64,000 bases of DNA from Labia minor (Eukaryota > Arthropoda > Insecta > Dermaptera > Spongiphoridae): contig OY720344.1 of the NCBI GenBank assembly GCA_963082975.1, positions 27,749,172 to 27,813,171 on the forward strand, given 5' to 3'. Each line of letters starts with the position of its first letter. Position 1 is the first letter of the stretch. The notes beneath the pieces were generated by a model. The model worked only from the letters and a program-made list of their open reading frames with translations. It ran no database searches and had not been told where the DNA came from. Positions 35,415-46,638 of the stretch are shown here, piece by piece. A program made the position numbers and the translations under genes.

Positions 35415-36763
35415 ATGGAACGTGAAATAGAAAAATTAATTATAAAAGGTACAGCTGGTGAAATAAAAACAAATTGGCAAAGGTGGAAGCGTGCTCTACA
35501 AATATACATAACAGCCAAAGGAATAACCGGAGATGAAAGAAAAAAGGCAATATTGTTGTTACATGCAGGCATGGATGTACAAGACATATATTATCCATTG
35601 GAAGCAGATTTTAAAGCAAAATTGGCTACACAGAAGGAGCTTACTTTTAAAAGCAAAATTGGCTACACAGAAGGAGCTTACTTTTAAAGAAGTAATAAGT
35701 TTACTTGATGACTATTTTACCCCACAATCAAATATTCCATATGAACGACACATATTTCGAAGCATGGAACAGAAATGCGACGAAACTATAAGTCAATATG
35801 TGACTAGATTAAGACAACAGGCCCAAAATTGTGAATTTGAGGATAAAATAGATGAACAAATAAGGGACCAAGTGGTTGAAAAATGTAAATCGGGAGAACT
35901 GCGGAAGAAATTTTTAGAAAAAGGCGCAACTCTTAAATTGGAAGTAATATTGGAAATAAGTCGAATTACAGAATCTGTTAACGAACAAGCTAGAGAGATG
36001 GCTGGAGCGACCAATGAGGTAAACCAAATAAAATATAATACAAATTTGAAATGTTTTAGATGTGGACGAACTGGCCATTTTGCCAAGAGTAAAAATTGTC
36101 CAGCAAGAGGTGCAAAATGTGAAAAATGTGATAAATACGGGCACTATGCGAGGTGTTGTAAAACTAGAGAAACAGACAAGAAAGAAAATGATAAAAACGG
36201 AAATTCAAAATTTAATAAAAAGCCATGGGATAAATCGCAAAAGTTTGATAAAAAAGTAAAACAATTGAAATCAATGGGCGATGATGATAATAATAAAAAC
36301 GATGAAGATGAATATGCCTTTTTTATAAGTAAAATATCAAGAGAAGAACGTGAACTTAAAAATGATGTTGAAGTATTAGTTGGTGGTGTGAAGTTGGCAT
36401 TCCTAGTAGATTCCGTTGCAACATGCAATATAATTAACGACGAAACATGGTCATATTTAAAGAAACAAAAAGTTATTTGTAAATCTGAATTAACACAATC
36501 GAGAGTTTTAGGTTATGGAAACCACAACCTAAAAGTGTTGGGCAAAATAAAAACAAGGATTCAGCTTTGCGATAAGCCCAGTGTAATAAAGAATGATGTA
36601 ACTTTTTTCATTTTGAAAGGTGAATTAAACTTATTAGGACGAGATTTATCCACTAAATTGGGAATATTACAAATTAAATCTAAAAACAATGTCAATATAG
36701 TGTCAAATGAATTAATGCAAAATAGACCGTGTTTCCAAGGAATGGGAAAATTAAAGAATTTTG
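35415..36763 (+). pseudogene. Ty3/Gypsy gag-protease, frameshifted, copy 1
   Basis: Gag starts at ATG 35415 (REIEKLIIKGTAGE, NWQRWKRALQIYI). A 37-bp perfect tandem duplication (about 35613-35686) shifts the frame, so the first frame stops at 35687 and the rest continues in the next frame to 36768. Downstream are the capsid-like region (YERHIFRSMEQK, ISQYVTRLRQQA) and two zinc knuckles around residues 174-211 of the second frame (CFRCGRTGHF, CEKCDKYGHYARCC). An aspartic protease follows whose active-site triad reads DSV in FLVDSVATCNII instead of the usual DSG, with the LNLLGRDLSTKLG flap/end region after it. Pol is cut at 36763 by a Merlin insertion. Two independent lesions make it inactive. 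Confidence 0.85.
36756..36763. repeat. 8-bp target-site duplication GAATTTTG (left)
   Basis: It recurs at 39070-39077. Together they bracket the Merlin element exactly, and the Gypsy reading frame continues correctly if the element and one copy of the duplication are disregarded. Confidence 0.9.
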
Positions 36764-37417
36764 GGTAAATGTTTAATTTAACCCCGTGAGGGAAGGAAGT
36801 TGAATTACTTTACCAAACTTGTTCCATTAAATAGTGTTAATCATCCTCTATCAGAAATTGGTGTCGGCATCTTATATTTTTCTATATATTTTTAGATAAA
36901 AAGATTGAAATTTTAACATGTATTGGAGTAAACAATTATCTGACAGCCATTTTAGAACCATAGATTGGTTCATTCATTTGGCCTCTAGAGGGCAGCACCA
37001 AAGCGAAATTGTATGCATAATCAATTTAAATATATAAAATTAACTATATAATATATATATTTATATAGATTTATCCAAATCTATTTAAATTAATTAAAAA
37101 TATCTATTTAAAATTATAACAATTTAAACAAATATTTAAATTTAACAAATTTTAATTTATTAAACAAATAAAAGTTAAATTCATAATAAATTCTAACCCT
37201 TTCCCGAAAAATTTGAGAAATATTAATATAAAAATTAAAATATCATTTGTGAAAAAAATAATATTTCCTTAATTTATTTTTTTTTTTTTTTTCAAGCATT
37301 TATTAAGAAGCAAGGTGTTTTTTTATGTTATAATTATATGAATAAATTAAAAATAAAATAAAATAAAATATATGAATTAATTAAAAAAGTAAAAATAATA
37401 TATGTCAAAAATATTTA

Positions 37418-37618
37418 TTAATCATCATTATCATCATCATCATCATCATATTCATTAACTTCATGAAAATCTTCATAAACTTCAACATAAACATCTTCAT
37501 CATCATATTCATCAACTTCATCAACACCTTGATGGACAACTCTTGTACCAGTTAGAACAGATGATGTTCCGGGTTGAGCCTCATCAACGCCTTCAGGAGG
37601 ATACATTTCTCCTATCAA
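37418..37618 (-). pseudogene. Inverted duplicate of the Merlin transposase C terminus
   Basis: The minus strand encodes IGEMYPPEGVDEAQPGTSSV followed by a long Asp/Glu-rich tail, matching the plus-strand end of the transposase at 38283-38402. The acidic tail is longer here (it ends DDDDDDNDD) through expansion of GAT/GAA codons. Confidence 0.75.
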
Positions 37619-37689
37619 TTTTTATTGTTTAAATGTAATATATATATATATATAGATAGATTATATTTCGACTAATATATATATTTTTC

Positions 37690-38402
37690 ACCATTCTAAC
37701 TTTAATTCATTTCTTGTAATTCTGGAAATTGATGAGGCAAAAATTGGAAAAAGAAAATACAACCGCGGGCGATATTTAACAGGACAATGGATCTTTGGAG
37801 GGTTTGAGAGAGAATCTAAAAAGATATTTATTTGTCCCGTTAATGATAGAAGTTCAGATACACTCCTTGAGTGTATTACTAATTGGATTCTTCCGGGGAC
37901 CACAATTATATCCGATTGTTGGAGTTCGTACCAGTGTCTATCCACAGAGGGATTTGATCATCTGACAGTCAATCACACGTATAACTTTGTAGATCCGGAC
38001 ACTGGTGAGAAAAATTTTTTTTTATTTTACAAAATTAAAAAAAAATTAATTTTATTAAAAACCATTTTCAATAAAAAAAAAAATTATTAATTTAAGAATT
38101 ATTTTTAAAAATCATTAATTACAGGAGCACATACCCAAAACATCGAACGAACATGGAGAGATGTTCGTGAGAAAATCCCAAAATATGGAAAAAACAAAAA
38201 TCATTATGTAGGCTATTTATCAGAGTTTCTCTTCAGACGCCGCTATGCCTACAAAGAGAGGATTGAAAAATTTTTCTCCTTGATAGGAGAAATGTATCCT
38301 CCTGAAGGCGTTGATGAGGCTCAACCCGGAACATCATCTGTTCTAACTGGTGTTGATGAAGATTATGATTATGATGATGAAGATCATGATGATATATATT
38401 GA
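37690..38402 (+). pseudogene. Merlin (ISXO2-like) DDE transposase, partial, copy 1
   Basis: Exon 1 ends at 38004, a phase-1 intron occupies 38005-38124 (GTGAGA ... TTACAG), and exon 2 ends with a stop at 38400. The product is an IS1595/ISXO2-type catalytic domain: EIDEAKIGKRKYNRGR (first Asp), GQWIFGGFER, IISDCWSSY (second Asp), LTVNHTYNFVDPDTG-AHT, IERTWRDVREK (third acidic region) and YLSEFLFRRRYAY. The core motifs look intact, but the N-terminal zinc ribbon and start are not found upstream, where the inverted 3' arm lies instead. It ends in an Asp-rich tail. It would cut and paste Merlin elements in the nucleus; this copy lacks its N terminus. Confidence 0.8.
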
Positions 38403-39077
38403 TTTTTAAATAAATATTTTTGACATATATTATTTTTTTTTTATTTAATTGGTATATTTTATTTTATTTTATTTCGTTTTTAATTTATTCATCTAATTAT
38501 AACATAAAAAACCCCTTTCTTCACAATAAATGCTTGAAAAAAAAAAAAAAAAAAATTTAAGTAAATATTATTTTTTTTCCAAGTTATATTTTAATTTTAT
38601 ATTAATATTTCTCCAATTTTTCTGATAAGTGTTGAATAGAATTTATTATGAATTTAACTTTTATTTGTTCCTTAAATTATTATAATTTTAAATAGATATT
38701 TTTAATTAATTTAAATAGATTTGAATAAATCTATATAAATCTATATATTATATAGATAATTTTATATATTTAAATTTAAATTTAAATTTAAATTTCACGT
38801 AGCTCCTGACCTCTAGAGGTCCAATTTCACGTAGCTGCTGCCCTCTAGAGGCCAAATGAATGAACCAATCTATGGTTCTAAAATTGCTGTCAGATAATTG
38901 TTTACTCCAATACATGTTAAAATTTCAATCTTTTTATCTAAAAATATATAGAAAAATATAAGATGCCGACACCAATTTCTGATAGAGGATGATTAACACT
39001 ATTTAATGGAACAAGTTTGGTAAAGTAATTCAACTTCCTTCCCTCACGGGGTTAAACTAAATAATTACCGAATTTTG

Positions 39078-39946
39078 AATTGAAAATTTCTCGAAACACA
39101 TCGGTTACACCTGTGGTTCAACCAGTACGCCGTATCCCATTGGCTTTACAAAAGAAAGTAGAAGAAAAACTTAAGAAACTAGAAAATGAAGATATAATTG
39201 AAAAAATAGAGGGTCCTTCGAAATGGGTTTCACCACTAGTAGTGATTCCGAAATCAAATGGAGATGTTAGAATCTGTGTAGATATGAGAAGAGCAAATGA
39301 AGCGATTAAAAGAGAAAATTTTCCTATACCAACGTTCGACGATATCACACACCAAATAAGAAACAGTAATATATATAGTAAATTGGATGTAAAAGAGGCA
39401 TTTCACCAAATAGTTTTAGATGAAGAATCAAGAGAACTAACAACGTTTATATCATCGAGAGGCACATATAGATATAAAAGATTGATGTTTGGAATGAATT
39501 GTGCATCAGAAATATTTCAAAGAATTATGTCACAACTAATCAAAGAATGTGAAGGAGCCACCAAAGAAGAACATGAAGAAAGACTGGAACAGGTACTTTC
39601 AGTTTTAGAAAAGAATGGCATTACACTGAATAAAAATAAATGTTTGATTGGGGTTCCAAAAGTTACGTTTATGGGTCATGTATTGTCAAAAGAAGGTATT
39701 GTCCCTGAAGAAAGTAAAATTGCCGCAATAGAAAATTTTAGAAAGCCTAAAACTAAAGAAGAAATTCGAAGTTTTTTGGGATTAATCAATTATGTGGGAA
39801 AATTTATGCCTAATTTAGCTACAATGACGGAACCATTACGAAGATTAACCAGAAAGGATTCAAAATTTAAATGGACAAAAGAACAAGATAAAACTTTTAT
39901 AAAATTAAAACAAATACTAACTCACTCTAAAGCGCTGGGATATTTT
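39078..39946 (+). pseudogene. Ty3/Gypsy reverse transcriptase, catalytic box deleted and 3' truncated, copy 1
   Basis: It continues pol after Merlin in the same frame as the protease. Visible are VQPVRRIPLALQKKVEEKL, WVSPLVVIPKSNGD, CVDMRRANEAI, motif A (YSKLDVKEAFHQI, Asp present), RYKRLMFGMNCASEIFQ, then KECEGATKEEHEERLEQVL, NKNKCLIG, FMGHVLSKEGI and FLGLINYVGKFMPN. Between ECEGA and TKEEHEE the YxDD motif and its flanks (roughly a dozen residues by comparison with the family) are absent, without a frameshift. The ORF runs on to about 39946 (GYFDE) and then switches mid-domain into the array's inverted-repeat arm with ATGAATACC microhomology. RNase H and integrase are missing. Confidence 0.85.
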
Positions 39947-42575
39947 GATGAATACCAATGCAGTACACCAACCATGGTTGCTTAATCCTGCTCATCTAAA
40001 ACAAACGAGCGCACGAGAATGGAGTTCGAGTCGGTACAATACGAGCATTTCTGTAACACAAGGTCGATACGGGAAACGAGAATGGATATATCAAACCGGT
40101 ATGCCATTCGTGATCGCGTTCATCTGCAACAGAAGAGCAATGACTCGCTAGATTAGAAACCGATTCGTTGCTGGCCAAGCCTGCGCATATCTGAAGAATT
40201 AGAGCTCTGCGAAACGAGAATGGAAACTGATCAACGAGTTCACTATCCTTCTACAACATTCAATGCCCAGCTGCAAAACAAAAGAGAGTACTAGAGAGGG
40301 AATGAGAGTGTGTACAAGCCGACACCCCAAAAGGTACATAAAACATTTAAACAATATTGTTATATTTCAAAAGTATTCCAATAAACAGCATTTAACTAAT
40401 ACGTTTTCATATTTTTTGTTCATTTATAGTATGTATTTATATTTGGAATAATGGAAGAAAATAACGATGTAGCTTATTTTGCATCAATTTCCAATGTCGG
40501 CATAAAAATTCTACCAGAAGCTATTTTACAACCATCAAGTGGTAGGGTTTTTAGCCGGAAAAAGTCCGGTCCTCAAAGCAGAAAATACAAACATATATTT
40601 GTCAAACTTTTTATATGTGTTTGTCAATACATATATTGTATATTATTTGTTTTAATAAATATATATTGTACATAAAACTAATCTGTATATGTTAATTTTT
40701 TTTTTTTAACAATCGATTTTAATTCATATTTTAAAGAACGAATTTTAATTTTGATCAATAAATTTTTGCAATTTATGCGAAAATATATATTTCATTTTAT
40801 ATAATTAATTATTATTATATAGTTCATATATTTATTCAATTACAATATATTTGGACTATAGTAATAATAAATTATGAAATAGAAAATCTTTTATCAATTA
40901 AAATATATAATAAACAAAATATAATAATAATAAATTATTAAATATTTTAATGATTATAATATTTTGAATATTTATAATATGAGACAAGGCAAAAAAAAAA
41001 ACATTTTAATATATACCAAGAAAAATTTGAAGTCAAGATTTAAAATCATTGAACCTACCCTATTAGGATTAGATTAGATATTAAATAATAATTTGAAGTG
41101 CAGTTTAAAATTAACTAAAATAATATATTCTTTTTGAATTTCTGAAATATAAATCTACGTTCAAATAATTTCTAATCTGTTCGGCGGGGGGGGGGGGGGG
41201 GTCCGCTGGTATAGTAGGAGTTCGAAGGACCTAGTTAGAATGATAATAAAATGATAATAATATGACGTACCTAAGAGTGCCGGATGGTGATTAAAACTGG
41301 CGATGTTGTTGCTGGCTGGTTGGATTGAATGTATCTTGTTTGAGTTACATTCAATCGCGGTGGAGAAGAAAAGGAGTAATTCAAGTTATTTGACTTGAAA
41401 TTACAGGAGGAGGGAAAAAAAGGATAAGTTAATGAGGAGAATGATTGATGAAGCAAGAAAAGATGATCTTAAGAGAGAATTAGTGGAAAGTATTTTGTTG
41501 AGAAAACAAGATGGCGGCAGGGACAAACGTTTAAGTCGGGAGCTTGAGCAGGAGTGAGGTTAGCCGGCCAGCTGACTTGGTGAGAGAGAGGGGGGGAAAG
41601 ATACCACCACCGGTTGGGAGATGGCAGCACAGTAGGAACGCGACATAATCATTGTTTCTTTATTGTATTCTGTATTTGCTGCTCAAGATTTAACCCTTTC
41701 CTTATTAATTGATTTGTTTCAAACAATGATACCTCATTAAAAAGCTCATTTTCGTAAATATTATCTTCTATTTGGAAATTTTTTTAAAATTTGATAGAAT
41801 GTTTTTGGCACATCATTCCACTTAAGTTTTTAATTTTTTTTTTTTTTGATAATTATCAAATTGTTCGAAATATAGTCTATCTATTAAATGATCATAATTC
41901 CATAGTAAATTTTATTAATATGCTTAAGCTCAACTATTATTTTATTTTTTTACAATGATAAGAAAATAATTTGATAAATTATTAATATTAATATATTATT
42001 ATATTGAGAGTATAGATATATTCTATAACAATATATTTACATTCAACAGGAATAATTAGAGCACAATGAAAAAATCGAAAATATTCTTATATTTAGTAAA
42101 TTAAAATAAAATGAAATAATAATAAAAAAAAATATGAAAAAATATTTATAATATATATATATTGTAATATATAAGTATAGAAATGCCTTTTTTTTATGCT
42201 TATATATTGGATATATTGAGATACAGAATTTTAGAGAGTTATTTGTGTGAACACATGGCAAAGTGTATAAAGGATAGCTTTCTAAAATTTATTGTTTTAA
42301 AAAAAACACTTAAGGAAAAAACCCAGAGATCCTTTTCGTTCCCCAGAGGGAGTAAAGGGTGGACAATTTTGCCAAGTGGCATAGGAGGGGAGAATGACCA
42401 TTTTACATGTAGAGACATTTTTTGGTCATTCTTGGATGGAGTGGAAGGGAAGCGACTTCATCTGACGAAGTAAGAACAAAATACAAGGATCATCCACAGT
42501 GTGCGAGGAAACTGCCTGCCCTGATATGACGACATGATACCTTAAGGAAAATATCCAAGAATCATCTTACTTGAA
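39946..42575. repeat. Array unit part (right arm to end) after cassette 1
   Basis: Homologous to 30868-33212 but with the extra block 40687-40985 (AT-rich). It starts with the right inverted-repeat arm (39947-40304), then the 74-codon frame (40451), the G16 tract (41186-41201), the 41-codon and 96-codon frames (41432 and 42183). It then jumps at CTTACTTGAA (42575) to ATAATTTCTTATATT, deleting the segment present at 55891-56082. Confidence 0.85.
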
Positions 42576-42806
42576 ATAATTTCTTATATTCTTATTAAAT
42601 AAATAATTTTTAGTTGTAATAATAAAATAAGCATTTTTAATTGAACCTATTCAATTTTATCATTTCCCATATCAACCTACGCGGATTCAATAACCCCTTG
42701 TTTGATTCATAATTCAATCCAGAGTGCTACCTATTAATTAAACTAATTTTATAACCCATTTTTTCTCATAAAATACCTTACCCTTTTTTCCTCTAATATA
42801 CGACAA
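42576..42806. repeat. Array unit tail
   Basis: Shared with 62740-62970 and 57548-57679 (ACCTACGCGGATTCAATAACC); it leads into the next GATA run. Confidence 0.75.
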
Positions 42807-42807
42807 T

Positions 42808-42842
<35 letters not shown>

Positions 42843-43646
42843 CATATATAAATATAGAGATATCTTTATTATCTTTTTGATGTTTATATTTTAATTTTAA
42901 AATAAATTAATTTTATTATATATACTTTTATATTAGTAATATTATATATATCAAAAAAAGAGAGTAACAATAGATTCTAAAAAAGTAATAATATGAATTA
43001 TTTCCTTGGATTCGCTTTCCACGATATAATATTAAGGAATTGTTTTCCATTTTTCTGGCTGATAATTATTTTTTTTTATACACAAAATCATTTCCTGTTG
43101 TAAGAAAAATTATGAAAAACTAATTGAGGTAAGGGCAATGTGAAAATATATATATGACATTCATATAAAATAATATTCAATATATTAATGAGAAATTAGG
43201 CAAATTTCTTTTTCCAATATAAAAATATAATCTTTATAATTAACATAACATTTGTTAATAAAGAAAAATTTAAACGATTTAACATATAAAATATATGTTA
43301 AATATTGTAAATAACAAAATAAAAAGAAAAAGAAAAAAAATGTAAATAAAAACATATACTTATATTTTTAAATATAGTATGAAAAAAATTAAAAAAAAAA
43401 AAAACAATAAATATTGCTTTTTAGTTTTCAATATTTTCTAAATGTAATTTTATCTTAATCATTATTTTTTGTAAATTTATTATTTAACGTTTTTAGATTT
43501 ATAATCAGAAATGGATCAATTAGAAAAAATCTTGAAAATTATGACTGTATATAAATTAATTTACAATTTACAATAGGAAAAACCGGGAAATAACCGGTAG
43601 AATTCAGTCAGGTGGAAAATAAAGAATTTTTTTTTTTATTATTATA

Positions 43647-44003
43647 CATTCCCCTCTACTGTAGTATTTCAGTAGCAGTTGGGCCGCCAGTAGGAGGATA
43701 ATGCAGTGAACTCGATCGGTTTCCATTCTCGGTTCGTATAGCTCTTCTTAGTCAGATATGCGCAGGCTTGACCAGCACCGAATCGGTTTCTATTCTAGTT
43801 AGTCATTGTTTTTTCTTGTGCAGGTGAACGGCATGAAGAATGGTATGTCGGATTGGTATATATTCTCGTTTCAATTCAGGCCTTCTGTTACAGAAATGCT
43901 CGGGCTTGAACAGGTTGTACTGACTCGGATTCCATTCTCGTTAACTGCGCTCTTTTGTTTTAGATGAGCAACCATGGTTGGTTTAATGGATTGGTATTCA
44001 TTC
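43647..44003 (+). repeat. Inverted-repeat left arm, unit 2
   Basis: Copy of 29450-29806; pairs with 45052-45410. Confidence 0.8.
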
Positions 44004-45051
44004 TCTTTTCTGCGTTACCCTTTCTTCTGTTTCACTTTAATAGCTAGTATGAATATAGTGTTTTAGATTGATTGCCCGTACCTCTTTTGTTTCATAGGAG
44101 CATGTCTTCTTCTTATGCCAATCTTCGTGATGTGTTAGTAAAGCGTCTTTTTTCATTTTTCATTTTAACTAGATACAATCCATTAGTTGTATTTATTATA
44201 CCTTCCAGGACTATATTCGTTTTGCGTTTTTTATTATTTTCACACTATCTTTAGTAAATATAACTGTCCCATTGTTTTGTGTTCTTCAATTTACTGACAA
44301 TACATTTTTAGTAAGATCTCGAACACCCAAAACTTTCTTTAATTTAATATTGTTAAATACAACAATATTTAGTTAGACAGTTATATTATCTTTAGTAAAT
44401 ATAACTGTCCCATTGTTTTGTGTTCTTCAATTTACTGACAATACATTTTTAGTAAGATCTCGAACACCCAAAACTTTCTTTAAATTAATATTGTTAAATA
44501 CAACTTTTCCTATACTTGACGCAAACAGGCATGCTTTGATTTTTCTTAGTCACTTTAATTTTTTCATTAGATTTTTTTTTTATATTATTCAATAAATGTT
44601 CATTATTTATTATATGACTAGACCAGCCACAAAATCTCCAATATATTCACTTTTATAAATGTTTCCATTAAAAAGGATAGTTTTCTTTCAATTTTTTTTT
44701 TTTTAAGGATAGATTTTCTAAAGCATTTATTTTTTCTTCATTATCTGAATTCTTCTTCTAGTAGATTTGCACACTAATTCTCCATATTGTTTTTTCTGTT
44801 TTGTTGACGATATCTTATTTATACACCATTGGAAAGTTAGCATTCGTTTTGAAGAATATTTAATATTTTCGACATTATCATTGTTCCATCGATTGGTTGT
44901 TTTAGACTATTTAATTTGTAGGATATGTTTTGTATTCGACTAATATTACTCAACATTGTTTTTCTTACTCAAAGCAACAAAAAGAATTGTAGAATTCGTT
45001 TCTTCTCATTCTTATTAGTGTGCATTTTAGTTAGGTCGGTATCTTTTTCAT

Positions 45052-45410
45052 GAATGAATACCAATGCAGTACACCAACCATGGTTGCTTAATCCTGCTCA
45101 TCTAAAACAAACGAGCGCACGAGAATGGAGTTCGAGTCGGTACAATACGAGCATTTCTGTAACACAAGGTCGATACGGGAAACGAGAATGGATATATCAA
45201 ACCGGTATGCCATTCGTGATCGCGTTCATCTGCAACAGAAGAGCAATGACTCGCTAGATTAGAAACCGATTCGTTGCTGGCCAAGCCTGCGCATATCTGA
45301 AGAATTAGAGCTCTGCGAAACGAGAATGGAAACTGATCAACGAGTTCACTATCCTTCTACAACATTCAATGCCCAGCTGCAAAACAAAAGAGAGTACTAG
45401 AGAGGGAATG
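45052..45410 (-). repeat. Inverted-repeat right arm, unit 2
   Basis: Copy of 30865-31223. Confidence 0.8.
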
Positions 45411-46638
45411 AGAGTGTGTACAAGCCGACACCCCAAAAGGTACATAAAACATTTAAACAATATTGTTATATTTCAAAAGTATTCCAATAAACAGCATTTA
45501 ACTAATACGTTTTCATATTTTTTGTTCATTTATAGTATGTATTTATATTTGGAATAATGGAAGAAAATAACGATGTAGCTTATTTTGCATCAATTTCCAA
45601 TGTCGGCATAAAAATTCTACCAGAAGCTATTTTACAACCATCAAGTGGTAGGGTTTTTAGCCGGAAAAAGTCCGGTCCTCAAAGCAGAAAATACAAACAT
45701 ATATTTGTCAAACTTTTTATATGTGTTTGTCAATACATATATTGTATATTATTTGTTTTAATAAATATATATTGTACATAAAACTAATCTGTATATGTTA
45801 ATTTTTTTTTTTTTAACAATCTTTTTTAATTCATATTTTAAAGAAAGAATTTTAATTTTGATCAATAAATTTTTGCAATTTATGCGAAAATATATATTTC
45901 ATTTTATATAATTAATTATTATTATATAGTTCATATATTTATTCAATTACAATATATTTGGACTATAGTAATAATAAATTATGAAATAGAAAATCTTTTA
46001 TCAATTAAAATATATAATAAACAAAATATAATAATAATAAATTATTAAATATTTTAATGATTATAATATTTTGAATATTTATAATATGAGACAAGGCAAA
46101 AAAAAAAACATTTTAATATATACCAAGAAAAATTTGAAGTCAAGATTTAAAATCATTGAACCTACCCTATTAGGATTAGATTAGATATTAAATAATAATT
46201 TGAAGTGCAGTTTAAAATTAACTAAAATAATATATTCTTTTTGAATTTCTGAAATATAAATCTACGTTCAAATAATTTCTAATCTGTTCGGCGGGGGGGG
46301 GGGGGGGGTCCGCTGGTATAGTAGGAGTTCGAAGGACCTAGTTAGAATGATAATAAAATGATAATAATATGACGTACCTAAGAGTGCCGGATGGTGATTA
46401 AAACTGGCGATGTTGTTGCTGGCTGGTTGGATTGAATGTATCTTGTTTGAGTTACATTCAATCGCGGTGGAGAAGAAAAGGAGTAATTCAAGTTATTTGA
46501 CTTGAAATTACAGGAGGAGGGAAAAAAAGGATAAGTTAATGAGGAGAATGATTGATGAAGCAAGAAAAGATGATCTTAAGAGAGAATTAGTGGAAAGTAT
46601 TTTGTTGAGAAAACAAGATGGCGGCAGGGACAAACGTT

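Larger units (their letters stand above)
36764..39069 (+). mobile_element. Merlin transposon with foldback structure, copy 1 (2,306 bp)
   Basis: Its termini GGTAAATGTTTAATTTAACC and, inverted, GGTAATTATTTAGTTTAACC start with GG and are flanked by an 8-bp duplication, as expected of Merlin. Beyond the terminal 220 bp (shared CCCCGTGAGGGAAGGAAGTT), homology between the ends continues: 36764-37618 is an inverted, diverged copy of about 38283-39069, including the last exon of the transposase. The element is thus a near-palindrome with arms of about 0.8 kb and a loop of about 0.66 kb containing the transposase core. It is inserted in Gypsy pol between the protease and RT and is shared by both cassettes. 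Confidence 0.85.
42807..46638. repeat. Tandem array unit 2, truncated by cassette 2
   Basis: GATA run, inverted-repeat arms at 43647-44003 and 45052-45410, 125-bp direct duplication, 74-codon frame (45557) and G16 tract (46293-46308). It ends within the 41-codon frame at CAAACGTT (46638), where viral N sequence begins. Compared with unit 1 plus cassette 1 this is a single deletion of 1,172 bp (equivalent to 32150-33321). Confidence 0.85.

Noticed and set aside
35234..35587. Minus-strand open frames opposite gag and N
   Set aside because: They are shadows of the coding strand with no motif or conservation of their own.
37385..37615. Acidic protein on the minus strand as an independent gene
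   Set aside because: It is an inverted duplicate of the Merlin transposase C terminus with an expanded GAT/GAA tail.
42811..42840. GATA runs as a CRISPR-like or regulatory array
   Set aside because: A pure tetranucleotide microsatellite without spacers, in clearly eukaryotic DNA; it only marks the start of each array unit.
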